From Deltaproteobacteria bacterium (GTDB lineage: Bacteria; Myxococcota_A; Polyangia; Polyangiales; JADJMO01), in contig JACPFM010000041.1 in NCBI GenBank assembly GCA_016182965.1, positions 71,392 to 135,391 on the forward strand: 64,000 bases of DNA, given 5' to 3'. The translations under genes were made by a program, and so were the position numbers. The notes beneath the pieces are model-generated. The model was not told the DNA's origin and did not search any database. It saw only the letters and a list, made by a program, of their open reading frames with translations. Position 1 is the first letter of the stretch; the number at the start of each line of letters is the position of its first letter. Below are positions 36,767 through 45,226 of this stretch, one piece after another.

Positions 36767-38080
36767 GTGCGGAGCATCCGAGCCATCCGAGCCGTCCGTG
36801 CATGCTTGCTGCTCGTCGCGCTCGCCGGCGTCGCGTGCCGACGCGACGATCCGGCGGCGCCGGTCGCCGACACGGCGCCCGAAGAAGAGGAAGACACCGG
36901 GCTGGCGGTGCCCGCGCTCGATCCGGGCAAGTGCGGCGCCGTGGAAGGCGACGAGTCGCCGATGGTCCTCGATCGCACGTTCGTGCCGGCGAGCACCGGC
37001 CGGAAGCTCGAGGACAAAGCTTTCCCCATCTTCTCGGAGCTCGAGGCCGACCCGGCGCTGCTCTCGCGCTTGCGCGCCGACGCTACGCTGTCCGGCATCG
37101 CGGCCGCGCGCGAGACGCGTCTGAAGGACGCGAGGTCGTGCGCCGACACCGCGTGCGCCGCGGCGTCCGTCGCGTGGACCGACGACGAGCGCGCCGCGGC
37201 CGCCGACGCCGCCGTGGCCGCGCTCGGCGACGCGCTGCCGGCGTTCGCGCGCGATCGCGTGCGCAAGTCCGGGTCCTTCAACGTCGACGCCGCGCTCGAC
37301 GACGCGGCGCTCGTGCGCAAGGCGATCGCCGACGGCCTGTCGCGCGCCGCGCTGGCCGCCACGCGCGACGTCTCGCCCGAGATGCGCGCGAAGGCGGTGA
37401 CCGACGCCCTCGCTTCGCGCTCTTCGCCGATGGCCTTCTTCGAGCCGACGCTGGCCCTCGCGCTGTCGACGCTCGAGGCCGACGGGCGCGACGAGGCGAT
37501 CCGCTACGAGCCGCTCGCGAGCGGCGAGAACGCCGCCGCGGTCGCGGCCATCCCCTCGATCGCGTGGGCGAGCTTCCCCTTCGCGGCGATCGTCGTCCCC
37601 GGGCTCGGTCCGGGCGATCCGGAGACGGCGCTGAGCGAGGGCGGCCGCGCGCGCTGCGATCTCGCGGCCGCGCGGTTCCGCGCCGGCATCGCGCCGCTCG
37701 TCGTGCTCTCCGGCGGGCACGTGCACCCCGATCGCACGAGGTTCGCCGAGGCGATCGAGATGAAGAAGTACCTCCGCTCGATCGGCGTGCCCGAGGCCGC
37801 GCTGCTCGTCGACCCGCACGCGCGTCACACCACGACCAACCTCCGCAACACGTCGCGCCTGCTCCTCCGCTACGGCGTGCCGGCCGAGCGCCCGGTGCTG
37901 GTCACGACGGACGCGTTCCAGTCGGTCTACATCATCGGCCGCCCGTTCGCGGTGCGCTGCCGCGACGAGATCGGGCTCGTACCTTGGCGCAAGCTCGCGT
38001 CGCTCTCGATCAACGACACGTGCATGCTCCCCTCGCGCGTCTCGCTCACGGTCGAGGCGCGCGATCCGCTCGATCCGTAG
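36767..38080 (+). CDS. Lipoprotein with DUF218 (YdcF-like) domain
   Basis: 437 residues from GTG 36767 with GGAGGTAAG upstream. Leader RACLLLVALAGVACRRD has a lipobox. A long Ala-rich helical part is followed by a DUF218 domain at about 265-410: AAIVVPGLGPG, LVVLSGGHVHPDRTRFAEA, RHTTTNLRNTSRLLLRYG and VLVTTDAFQSVYI. DUF218 proteins bind SAM in E. coli YdcF and may act in envelope polysaccharide metabolism; the exact reaction is unknown. The neighbouring SAM-hydrolysing enzyme is one base upstream. Confidence 0.85.
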   Translation: MRSIRAIRAVRACLLLVALAGVACRRDDPAAPVADTAPEEEEDTGLAVPALDPGKCGAVEGDESPMVLDRTFVPASTGRKLEDKAFPIFSELEADPALLSRLRADATLSGIAAARETRLKDARSCADTACAAASVAWTDDERAAAADAAVAALGDALPAFARDRVRKSGSFNVDAALDDAALVRKAIADGLSRAALAATRDVSPEMRAKAVTDALASRSSPMAFFEPTLALALSTLEADGRDEAIRYEPLASGENAAAVAAIPSIAWASFPFAAIVVPGLGPGDPETALSEGGRARCDLAAARFRAGIAPLVVLSGGHVHPDRTRFAEAIEMKKYLRSIGVPEAALLVDPHARHTTTNLRNTSRLLLRYGVPAERPVLVTTDAFQSVYIIGRPFAVRCRDEIGLVPWRKLASLSINDTCMLPSRVSLTVEARDPLDP

Positions 38081-38130
38081 GCAGACCACGACCGCGCCGC
38101 GTCTTGGTGTCACCCGACCGCGGGGCCAAG

Positions 38131-39597
38131 ATGGAGGGCATGTGGACCGCGCTCGGCTCGCTGCTCCGCCCGCAACCCGCACCGTCGCCGGCGCCGCGCG
38201 CAGAGCAGCCCACGCCGTCGTGGCGCGTCGGCTTCGAGGATCTGGCGCGCGAGCACGGCTTCGAGCCCTTGCGCGTCGAGGGCTCTCTTCCTCACGAGCT
38301 CGAGGGCACGCTCTATCGCAACGGCCCCGGGCGCTTCGGCGTCGGCGGCGAGCGTTATCGCCACTGGTTCGACGGCGACGGCGCGGTCACCGCGGTGCGC
38401 GTCGGCCACGGTCGCGCGTTCGGCGCCACGAAGATGGTGCAGACGCCTGCGTACCTCGAGGAGCGGCGCGCCGGGCGGAGGCTGTACGGCGGCTACGACA
38501 CGCCGCTCGCGCGTCCGTTCTACGAGGTGGTGCTCGGTCAGGTGAAGAACGCAGGGAACACCTCGATCATGCTGTGGGACGATCGCGTCTTCGCGCTGTG
38601 CGAGAGCGGGCGACCGATCGAGCTCGCCGACAACGATCTGACGACGCTCGGCGAGAACGATCTCGGCGTCGTGCGCCGGGCGTTCGCCGCGCACCCGCAC
38701 CGCGTGCCGAGCCGGCGCGCCCTCTACGGCTTCGGGCTCGGGGTCGGCCCGCGCACCTCCGTCGAGGTGTACGAGCTCCCCGACGATCGCGCGCCCCGCA
38801 CCATCGCGCGGTTCTCGCTCGACGGCCTCCGGTTGAACCACGACTTCGCCGTGACCGAGAGGCACGCGGTCTTCCTCTTCTCGCCGACCTATCTCTCGAT
38901 CTCCGACATGCTGCTCTTTCGCCGCGGCCCGGTGAGCAGCGCCCGGTGGCGACCCGAGCGCGGCGTCGAGGTCGTGCTGGTGGGCCTCGACGCGCCGCAC
39001 GAGGTGGTGCGCTTCCACGTCGACGCGTTCCACATGGAGCACGTGGTCAATGCCTTCGAGCGCGACGGCGAGATCGTGATCGATCAGGTGGACTACCCCG
39101 ACCCGTGGGGCCTCGAGCGGTTCGTCTCGGGGCTCGTGCGCGGGGTGGTGCAGGCGCCGCTCGCGAGCCGATTGCGGCGCGTGGTCATCGATCCGAACAG
39201 GCGCACGCTGCGGGCCGAGCTGCTCGCCGATCGTCCCCTCGAGCTCCCGCGCGTGTCGCCGCGGGTCGAGTCGCGCCCGCACCGCTTCGCGTACCTCGCC
39301 GGCGCGTCGGGGGAGTTCATCGACGCGGTGCTCGCCTTCGACCTCGAGACCGGCGCGGTCGACCGCTTCGCGCCCGGCGCGGACCAGTACCCGTCGGAGG
39401 CGGTCTTCGTCCCCCGAGACGGCGGCGGCGAAGAGAACGACGGCTGGCTGCTCACGATGGTCCTCGACGCGAGGCAGCGCGAGAGCCACCTCGCGGTGCT
39501 CGACGCGCGCCGCGTCGGCGCCGGTCCGATCGCGCGCCTGTGGTTCGATCACGCGATCCCCTTCGGCTTCCACGGCGCGTGGGCCGGAGGACGCTGA
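38131..39597 (+). CDS. Carotenoid oxygenase family protein
   Basis: 488 residues of the RPE65/carotenoid cleavage dioxygenase fold. GTLYRNGPGRFGVGG and HWFDGDGAVTAVRV open the propeller. The iron ligands are probably in AAHPHRV, LNHDFAVTERHAVF, FHMEHVVNAFE and IPFGFHGAWAG. The four His are in the normal order. These enzymes cleave carotenoids or stilbenes with O2. An ATG at 38140 is an alternative start. No carotenoid synthesis genes are in the window, so the substrate is not inferred. It ends the 35.2-39.6 kb plus-strand run. Confidence 0.93.
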   Translation: MEGMWTALGSLLRPQPAPSPAPRAEQPTPSWRVGFEDLAREHGFEPLRVEGSLPHELEGTLYRNGPGRFGVGGERYRHWFDGDGAVTAVRVGHGRAFGATKMVQTPAYLEERRAGRRLYGGYDTPLARPFYEVVLGQVKNAGNTSIMLWDDRVFALCESGRPIELADNDLTTLGENDLGVVRRAFAAHPHRVPSRRALYGFGLGVGPRTSVEVYELPDDRAPRTIARFSLDGLRLNHDFAVTERHAVFLFSPTYLSISDMLLFRRGPVSSARWRPERGVEVVLVGLDAPHEVVRFHVDAFHMEHVVNAFERDGEIVIDQVDYPDPWGLERFVSGLVRGVVQAPLASRLRRVVIDPNRRTLRAELLADRPLELPRVSPRVESRPHRFAYLAGASGEFIDAVLAFDLETGAVDRFAPGADQYPSEAVFVPRDGGGEENDGWLLTMVLDARQRESHLAVLDARRVGAGPIARLWFDHAIPFGFHGAWAGGR

Positions 39598-39655
39598 GTC
39601 AGCGATCGCGATTGCGGGACGCCGGATGGGCAGCCATCGGACCGGCACGGTTCCG

Positions 39656-39830
39656 AGGTCGAAGGTCGAAGGTCGAAGGTCGAATCGAGAGCCGTTTCCC
39701 ATCCGGTTCCGCGGGGTTCCAGGGGCTCCGCCCCTGGTTCGACCTTCGACTTTTCGACCGTCGACCAAGCTCGACGGGAGATTCACACACTCTCTCTGAC
39801 GACTGACGACTGACGACTGACGACTGACGA
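39656..39830. repeat. Composite heptamer block upstream of the Hsp70-like gene
   Basis: Four AGGTCGA units (39656-39683), a degenerate inverted copy (about 39738-39764, TCGACCT-like) and five CTGACGA units (39796-39830) fill the 339-bp gap between the carotenoid oxygenase and Hsp70-like genes. A GC hairpin at 39719-39737 lies between them. Two heptamer families known from other gaps meet here. Confidence 0.88.
39719..39737. terminator. GC hairpin CCAGGGGC-TCC-GCCCCTGG
   Basis: Perfect 8-bp stem with a 3-base loop, within GTTCCGCGGGGTT...CCTGGTTCGAC. It lies 121 bases after the carotenoid oxygenase stop and could end that transcript, although no T-run follows. It may instead be part of the repeat block. 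Confidence 0.4.
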
Positions 39831-39936
39831 CGGACGGACGACCGCCGAAGCTCACTGCGAGCGAGCGCGCGTGCACGGACGCCGACCGCATGCTCTACGC
39901 TGACGATGGCGCGGCGATCGCCCGCGCGGGAGGACG

Positions 39937-41976
39937 ATGAGCGACGGCGCGCACCGATTCGTGGGTCCGTTCCGAGTGCTGTGGTCTGGCGTCGCCGACC
40001 CCGAGCTGCGCGAGGGCCGATTGGCCGACGTCCGCGGCGCGTTCGCCGTCCTGGTCACGAGCGCCGTGGAGGTGGCACCGGGCGAGGAGCTCCGCCTCGA
40101 GCTGCGCGACGCGGACGACACCCCGGTGTCCGTCGGTCTCGCGTTCGTGCGTTCGGTCGAAGAGCAGGGTCTCCACGTCGAGATCCTGTCGTTCGGCATC
40201 GACGTCGAGCTCCTCGACGCCGCGGGCCGCCCCGCCCGCAAGCCGGTGAAGCCGCCGCCGATCCCGAAGCAGGCGCCGAAGCCGCCGCCGCAGCCCATCC
40301 CGGAGCCACTCGACCTCGACGTCCTCGAGCAGGAGCTCGAGCCGCTCGTCGAGCCGCTCGCGGTGCAGCGCACCGGCGTGATCATCGGCATCGACCTCGG
40401 AACGACGAACACCTGCGCGTCGTACGTGGTCGACGGCCGGCCGAAGATCATCCCCGGCCGCACCGGCACCAACACCATCCCGTCGATGATCACCTTCGAT
40501 CCCGACGGGACCTTCCACATCGGGCAGCGCGCGGCCGATCGGCAGGTGCTCTACCCGCTGCGGACGGTGTACGGCTCCAAGCGGCTCATCGGCCGCACCT
40601 ATCGGGCCGAGCTCGCCTCGGAGCTGCAGTCCCACTTCGCCTACCCGCTGGCCGAGGCCGAGGGGCAGCGCTTCGGCGCGCGCATCGACGACCGCGTGAT
40701 CAGCATGGACACCATCGCCGCGCGCGTGCTCGACGAGGTGCGCGGCTCGGCCGAGGCGCACCTGGGGCAGCCGGTCGACGCCGCGATCATCACGGTGCCG
40801 GCGTACTTCACCGAGGTGCAACGCGAGGCGGTGCGTCGCGCCGCGGCGCAGGCGAAGCTCGCGGTGTACCGCATCGTCAACGAGCCGACGGCGGCCGCCG
40901 TCGCCTACGGGCACAAGCAGCGGGACCGGGCGCGCATCGCGGTCTGGGACTTCGGCGGCGGCACCTTCGATTTCTCCATCGTCGACGTCTCCGACGGGCA
41001 GCTCGAGGTGTTGGCGACCGGCGGCGACAACTTCGTCGGCGGCTCCGATTTCGACGACCAGCTCGCCGGCCACCTGCTCTCGGAGTTCCGGCGGCTCGAG
41101 GGCATCGACTTCGAGCCCGACCCGCAGCAGATCGCGCGGCTGCGCGAGGCCGCCGAGCACGCCAAGAAGATGCTCTCGGTCGAGGCCGAGCACCTCGTGT
41201 CGATCCCGGAGCTCACGCGGACGCCGCGCCGCGATCTCGAGATCGAGATCACCCGCGAGGGGTTCGACGCGCTCACCCGCTCGCTCGTCGAGCGCACCGT
41301 CGCCATCGCGACCGGCGTCATGCGCGCCGCGGGCGTTTCGCCCACCGAGATCGACGACGTGCTGCTCGTGGGCGGCACCACGCGCATCCCCGCGGTCCAG
41401 CAGTCGGTGGCCGATCTGTTCGGGCGCCGACCGAGCAAGCGCATCAACCCCGACGAAGCCGTGGCCATCGGCGCCGCGCTCCTCGCCGAGGAGATCGGCG
41501 GCGGCACCGCGCCCGCCCTCGTGGACATCATCCCGATGAGCGTCGGGCGCGGCGTGCACGGGCGCGTCTTCGAGCCGATCGTGAAGCGCTACGCGCGCGT
41601 GCCCTCGTCGGAGGAGCTCGTGCTCGACGCCGATCTCCTCGGCAGCGTGTACGTGCCGTTGTTCCAGGGTGAGTCGAGCGACGTCGCCCAGAACGAGTAC
41701 CTCTGCTCGGTGATCGTCGAGGACCGCTCGCTGTGGGACGGCGGCCGCGTCGTCCTGCGGCTCTCGTTCGACGAGCACTGCGTGATGACGATCGACGCGC
41801 TCGACGCGCGCACGCGACGCCCGCTGCCCGTCAAACTCGATCGCTCTCGCCCCGTGCAGGACGTCTTGCGCGACCTCGGCGGCTTCGAAGGCGAGGTGGT
41901 CGAAGCGTGGCACCCGCCGCCGTCGCCGCTGGGCAAGGTCCTCGGCAAGCTCTTCAAGCTGTTCGGGCGAGGCTGA
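39937..41976 (+). CDS. Hsp70/DnaK-like protein with an added N-terminal PilZ-like domain
   Basis: 679 residues. The Hsp70 ATPase domain begins near residue 150 (GIDLGTTNTCASYVVDG) and continues through VPAYFTEVQREAVRRAA, NEPTAAAVAYG, VWDFGGGTFDFSIVDV and LLVGGTTRIPAVQQ; ATP-site residues are kept. The substrate-binding part (about 515-660) is short and divergent and lacks the helical lid. Before the ATPase lie about 95 residues (FRVLWSGVADPELREGRL, ELRLELRDADDTPVSVGLAF) that may form a PilZ-like barrel, then a Pro-rich linker. It is not the housekeeping DnaK. ATG 39937 follows GGAGGAC. Confidence 0.88.
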   Translation: MSDGAHRFVGPFRVLWSGVADPELREGRLADVRGAFAVLVTSAVEVAPGEELRLELRDADDTPVSVGLAFVRSVEEQGLHVEILSFGIDVELLDAAGRPARKPVKPPPIPKQAPKPPPQPIPEPLDLDVLEQELEPLVEPLAVQRTGVIIGIDLGTTNTCASYVVDGRPKIIPGRTGTNTIPSMITFDPDGTFHIGQRAADRQVLYPLRTVYGSKRLIGRTYRAELASELQSHFAYPLAEAEGQRFGARIDDRVISMDTIAARVLDEVRGSAEAHLGQPVDAAIITVPAYFTEVQREAVRRAAAQAKLAVYRIVNEPTAAAVAYGHKQRDRARIAVWDFGGGTFDFSIVDVSDGQLEVLATGGDNFVGGSDFDDQLAGHLLSEFRRLEGIDFEPDPQQIARLREAAEHAKKMLSVEAEHLVSIPELTRTPRRDLEIEITREGFDALTRSLVERTVAIATGVMRAAGVSPTEIDDVLLVGGTTRIPAVQQSVADLFGRRPSKRINPDEAVAIGAALLAEEIGGGTAPALVDIIPMSVGRGVHGRVFEPIVKRYARVPSSEELVLDADLLGSVYVPLFQGESSDVAQNEYLCSVIVEDRSLWDGGRVVLRLSFDEHCVMTIDALDARTRRPLPVKLDRSRPVQDVLRDLGGFEGEVVEAWHPPPSPLGKVLGKLFKLFGRG

Positions 41977-41985
41977 GCCGAGCGC

Positions 41986-42684
41986 TCACCGCGCCCGGCG
42001 CCGGTAGCGCATCCGGTACACCGGCAGCCCGTCGGCGATCGCGCGCTTCTCCCGCGGGCTCTCTGCGCCGTACGGGTTGTCGGTCAGGCGCGCGTCGCCG
42101 GCGACGTCGCCGAACGGCTCGAGCACGCCGCGCGCGTCGAGGAACGCGCGGTACTGCTCGTAGCGGTGCTCGACGTCGGTCTGCACGAACAGCTCGCCGC
42201 CGTCGCGGAGCAGGCGCTCGATCTCGTGCTGCACGACGTCGCCGAGGACGAGGCGCTTCTCGTGGCGCTTCTTCCACCACGGATCGGGGAAGTGCATGAA
42301 CACCGCGCGGAGCCTGCCGTCGGGGCGCAGTCGCGGCATCGCGAGGCGCGCGTCCTCGGCGAACACCCGCGCGCGCGCGCCGAGCCCCTGCGCGACGAGC
42401 TTGCGATCGACGATGGCCGCCCACTTACGCCGCACCTCGAGGCCGACCAGGCGCACCCGCGGATCGAACGCGACGCGCTCGAACGCGAAGGCGCCGCGGC
42501 CGCCGCCGATCTCGAGCTCCATCGGATCGTCGGGGGTGGTGCCGGGGAACAGCGCGTCGAGCTCGACCGGCTCGGGCCGCTCGCCGGGCAGCACGGCGGC
42601 ATCGGCGTAGGGATCTCCCGGGCGGATGCGGCGTTTGGGGAAGCGAGGCGGCGGGACGTTCGTCACGGGAGCGCTCGCATGCAT
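41986..42684 (-). CDS. trmB: tRNA (guanine-N7-)-methyltransferase
   Basis: 232 residues. MELEIGGGRGAFAFERV (SAM site), GLEVRRKWAAIVDRKL, VFMHFPDPWWKKRHEKRRL-like block (HFPDPWWKKRHEKRLVL) and FVQTDVEHRYEQYRAFL are the TrmB hallmarks. It methylates G46 of tRNA to m7G. The ATG at 42684 gives a short N-terminal tail before the fold. It ends 9 bases from the Hsp70-like stop, tail to tail. Confidence 0.95.
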   Translation of the reverse strand: MHASAPVTNVPPPRFPKRRIRPGDPYADAAVLPGERPEPVELDALFPGTTPDDPMELEIGGGRGAFAFERVAFDPRVRLVGLEVRRKWAAIVDRKLVAQGLGARARVFAEDARLAMPRLRPDGRLRAVFMHFPDPWWKKRHEKRLVLGDVVQHEIERLLRDGGELFVQTDVEHRYEQYRAFLDARGVLEPFGDVAGDARLTDNPYGAESPREKRAIADGLPVYRMRYRRRAR

Positions 42685-42862
42685 GCGAAGCCGCGCGCTC
42701 GTCAAGAGCGGTGGATTCGCGCCGCGACGGCGCCCGGAGACGCCCCGGTGTCCCATCGGCGTGACGCGCGAGGTGTCGCGCCGATGTGACGCGCAGGCCC
42801 AAAGGAAAGTTCCACTGGCGACGATCGGTCCATCGAGATCACAATGGAGTCGGAGGCTGCCG

Positions 42863-44971
42863 ATGAGGAACGCGACGTCGTTGTTGGTGTGGGCATGCGT
42901 CTTGGGCGCCGCGACCGCGGGCTTCGCTGCGTGCGGCGGCGGCGGTTCGAACGACGGCGGCACCCCCGCGGGCGACGACGCATCGACCGGCGACGACTCC
43001 GGCTTCAACCTCGGCGACGGCGCGCCCAGCGACGAGATCGCCTCGCTCTCCATCGACCCGGCGACGGCGACGCTCGACGTCGACGACGCCATCCCCGCTA
43101 CCAAGGCGTTCAAGCTGCGCGGCGTGAAGACCGACGGCACCACGGTCGACGTGACCGACTCGGTGTCGTGGTCGGCGACCGAGCCCGCGATCGGCGCGAT
43201 CGCCGGCGGCACGTACACGGCGACCGGTGAGCTCGGCGGCGTCGTGCAGATCAAGGCGACCCACCGCGGCAAGACGGCCTCGGCGACGCTCACCGTCCAC
43301 CTCCGCACCAAGGCCGACGCGGCGACCGCCGACGACTCGCAGAAGGCGCTGCTGCGCAAGGCCGACGCCCCGGACGCGGTGGTGAAGTGGGCATACCCCT
43401 ACGACGACACGGTGTTCCCCCGCGGCCTCGCCGGCCCGACGCTGATGTGGAACGGCGGCGCGCCGAGCGACGAGTACCGCGTGCACCTCGCCTCGACGAC
43501 CTTCGAGTTCGAGGGCTTCGTCAAGGTCGGCACCCCGCCGCGCTACGAGATCCCGCAGAAGATCTGGACCAAGTTCGTCGAGTCGACGGCCGGCGGCGCC
43601 ACCCTCACCGTCACGCGCCTCGCCGGCACGACCGCGACGCGCATCGCGCAGCTGAAGTGGACCGTCGCGCCCGGCTCGATGCGCGGCACCATCTACTACT
43701 GGTCCAACCGCGAGGGGCGCGTGCTGCGCATCAAGCCGGGCGCCGACAAGCCCGACGACTTCAGCGCCGCGGCCCTCCCGAAGACCGACACGCTCAGCGA
43801 CGGCGCGACCAACACGGTCGTCGGCTGCACGATGACCTGCCACCGCGTGTCCGCCGACGGCTCCACGCTGATCAGCGGCGGCGACGTGTTCGGCGGCTCG
43901 TACGATCTCGCGACGAACAAGCCGCGTCACTCGTTCACGGCCAAGACGTTCGACGCGCGCCGCCAGTGGCACTTCGCGGCGCCCACGCCGAACGGCAAGT
44001 ACCTCGTGCGCCACGGCAACGGCGAAGGCGGCCTGCTCTCGACCGCCGACGGCAGCGCGATCCCCGCGACCGGCATCGAGAAGGTGCCGACCTGGTACCC
44101 GGCGTTCAGCCCCACCGGCAAGCAGCTGTTGTTCATCGACTTCACCGCCGCCGGCGGCAACTCGCTGTTCGCCATGGACTTCGACGAGGCGACGCTGAAG
44201 TTCGGCGCGAAGAAGCTGCTCGTCGCCGCCGACGCCGTCGCCGCGCAGAAGCAGCTCGCCTACCCGAGCGGCAGCCCCGACGGGAAGTGGGTCGTCTACC
44301 AGCGCGCCACGGTGAACGCCGACACGCGCGGCCAGTGCCTGCCCGGTGAGCCCTCCTGTCGCTACGACAACCGCGCCGATCTCTACCTCGCGCCCTCGAA
44401 CGACAAGGGCGCCGAGATCCCGCTGTCGAAGTTGAACGGCACCGGGTACCCGTTCGCCGCCGGCTCGCGCGATCTGTCGTGGAACTTCGAGCCGACGTTC
44501 GCGCCCGTCGCCGCCGGCGGGTACCTCTGGGTCGTGTTCACCTCGCGTCGCAACTACGGCAACGCCTACCAGGGCGCGCTCGCCGAGGCGCCGCAGGTGA
44601 AACAGCTGTGGGTCGCGGCGATCGACACGTCCCTCGAGCCCGGCAAGGACCCGAGCCACGCCGCGTTCCGCCTGCCGGGTCAGGCGCTCACCTTCGTCGA
44701 CGGCGAGGGCAAGCCGCAGAACTCGCTGAACATGACCGGCTACTGGGCCCTCGAGCCGTGCAAGACCGACGGCTCGACGTGCGGCGCCGGCTCCGACTGC
44801 TGCGGCGGGTTCTGCGAGAAGAAGGCCGGCGAGTCGGCCGGGAGCTGCAAGTCCGCGCCGCCTCCGTGCTCGACCGAAGGCGACAAGTGCGGCAAGGACG
44901 ACGACTGCTGCGGCAAGGCCGACGGCACGCGCTGCATCGGCGGGTTCTGCTCGCAGAAGCCGCCGGCGTAA
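42863..44971 (+). CDS. Large secreted lipoprotein with BIG2 and WD40-like parts and C-terminal Cys modules
   Basis: 702 residues. Leader TSLLVWACVLGAATAGFAAC has a lipobox followed by a Gly/Asp linker. A BIG2-like domain (ATATLDVDDAIPATKAFKLRG) is at 60-150. The middle (about 300-610) has WD40/TolB-like repeats (HFAAPTPNGKYLVRHGNG, WYPAFSPTGKQLLFIDF, YPSGSPDGKWVVYQRA). A motif GCTMTCHRVSADGS near 330 resembles a haem attachment site but has three residues between the Cys. The C-terminus carries two Cys modules (CGAGSDCCGGFCEKK, CGKDDDCCGKADGTRC). RBS CGGAGG. Likely surface-exposed; function unknown. Confidence 0.82.
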   Translation: MRNATSLLVWACVLGAATAGFAACGGGGSNDGGTPAGDDASTGDDSGFNLGDGAPSDEIASLSIDPATATLDVDDAIPATKAFKLRGVKTDGTTVDVTDSVSWSATEPAIGAIAGGTYTATGELGGVVQIKATHRGKTASATLTVHLRTKADAATADDSQKALLRKADAPDAVVKWAYPYDDTVFPRGLAGPTLMWNGGAPSDEYRVHLASTTFEFEGFVKVGTPPRYEIPQKIWTKFVESTAGGATLTVTRLAGTTATRIAQLKWTVAPGSMRGTIYYWSNREGRVLRIKPGADKPDDFSAAALPKTDTLSDGATNTVVGCTMTCHRVSADGSTLISGGDVFGGSYDLATNKPRHSFTAKTFDARRQWHFAAPTPNGKYLVRHGNGEGGLLSTADGSAIPATGIEKVPTWYPAFSPTGKQLLFIDFTAAGGNSLFAMDFDEATLKFGAKKLLVAADAVAAQKQLAYPSGSPDGKWVVYQRATVNADTRGQCLPGEPSCRYDNRADLYLAPSNDKGAEIPLSKLNGTGYPFAAGSRDLSWNFEPTFAPVAAGGYLWVVFTSRRNYGNAYQGALAEAPQVKQLWVAAIDTSLEPGKDPSHAAFRLPGQALTFVDGEGKPQNSLNMTGYWALEPCKTDGSTCGAGSDCCGGFCEKKAGESAGSCKSAPPPCSTEGDKCGKDDDCCGKADGTRCIGGFCSQKPPA

Positions 44972-44989
44972 CAGAGCTGTCAGGAAGTC

Positions 44990-45221
44990 CCCCGGGTTGA
45001 AACCCGGGGCACCGACAGCAAGGCGAAGCCCTGCGGGCTAGCGAACGTTCGTGCCGAGGAAAGTGCTGTCGTTCGATCTGTAGTGAGCGCAGCCGCGCCG
45101 CTCGTTCACAGGCCTGTTCCGGGACTTGCCGCCGCTGCGACGACAACTCCAGCCAGGCTGGCGACTCGGTGAAGTCCGAAGGACTTGAGGTGCAGTCGGT
45201 GCCCCGGACTTCAGTCCGGGG
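44990..45221. repeat. Hairpin-rich intergenic element with matching outer palindromes
   Basis: Six palindromes in about 230 bp: CCCCGGGTT-GA-AACCCGGGG (44990-45009), AGCCC-TGC-GGGCT (45027-45039), CGAACGTTCG (45042-45051), CCAGCC-A-GGCTGG (45149-45161), AAGTCC-GAA-GGACTT (45172-45186) and CCCCGGACT-TC-AGTCCGGGG (45202-45221). The first and last have the same build. No protein-like frame. It fills the gap between the stops of two convergent genes and may end both transcripts. Confidence 0.75.
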
Positions 45222-45226
45222 GTTCT

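Noticed and set aside
43850..43870. Canonical c-type cytochrome site
   Set aside because: The spacing is CX3CH rather than CXXCH; kept only as a low-interest finding.
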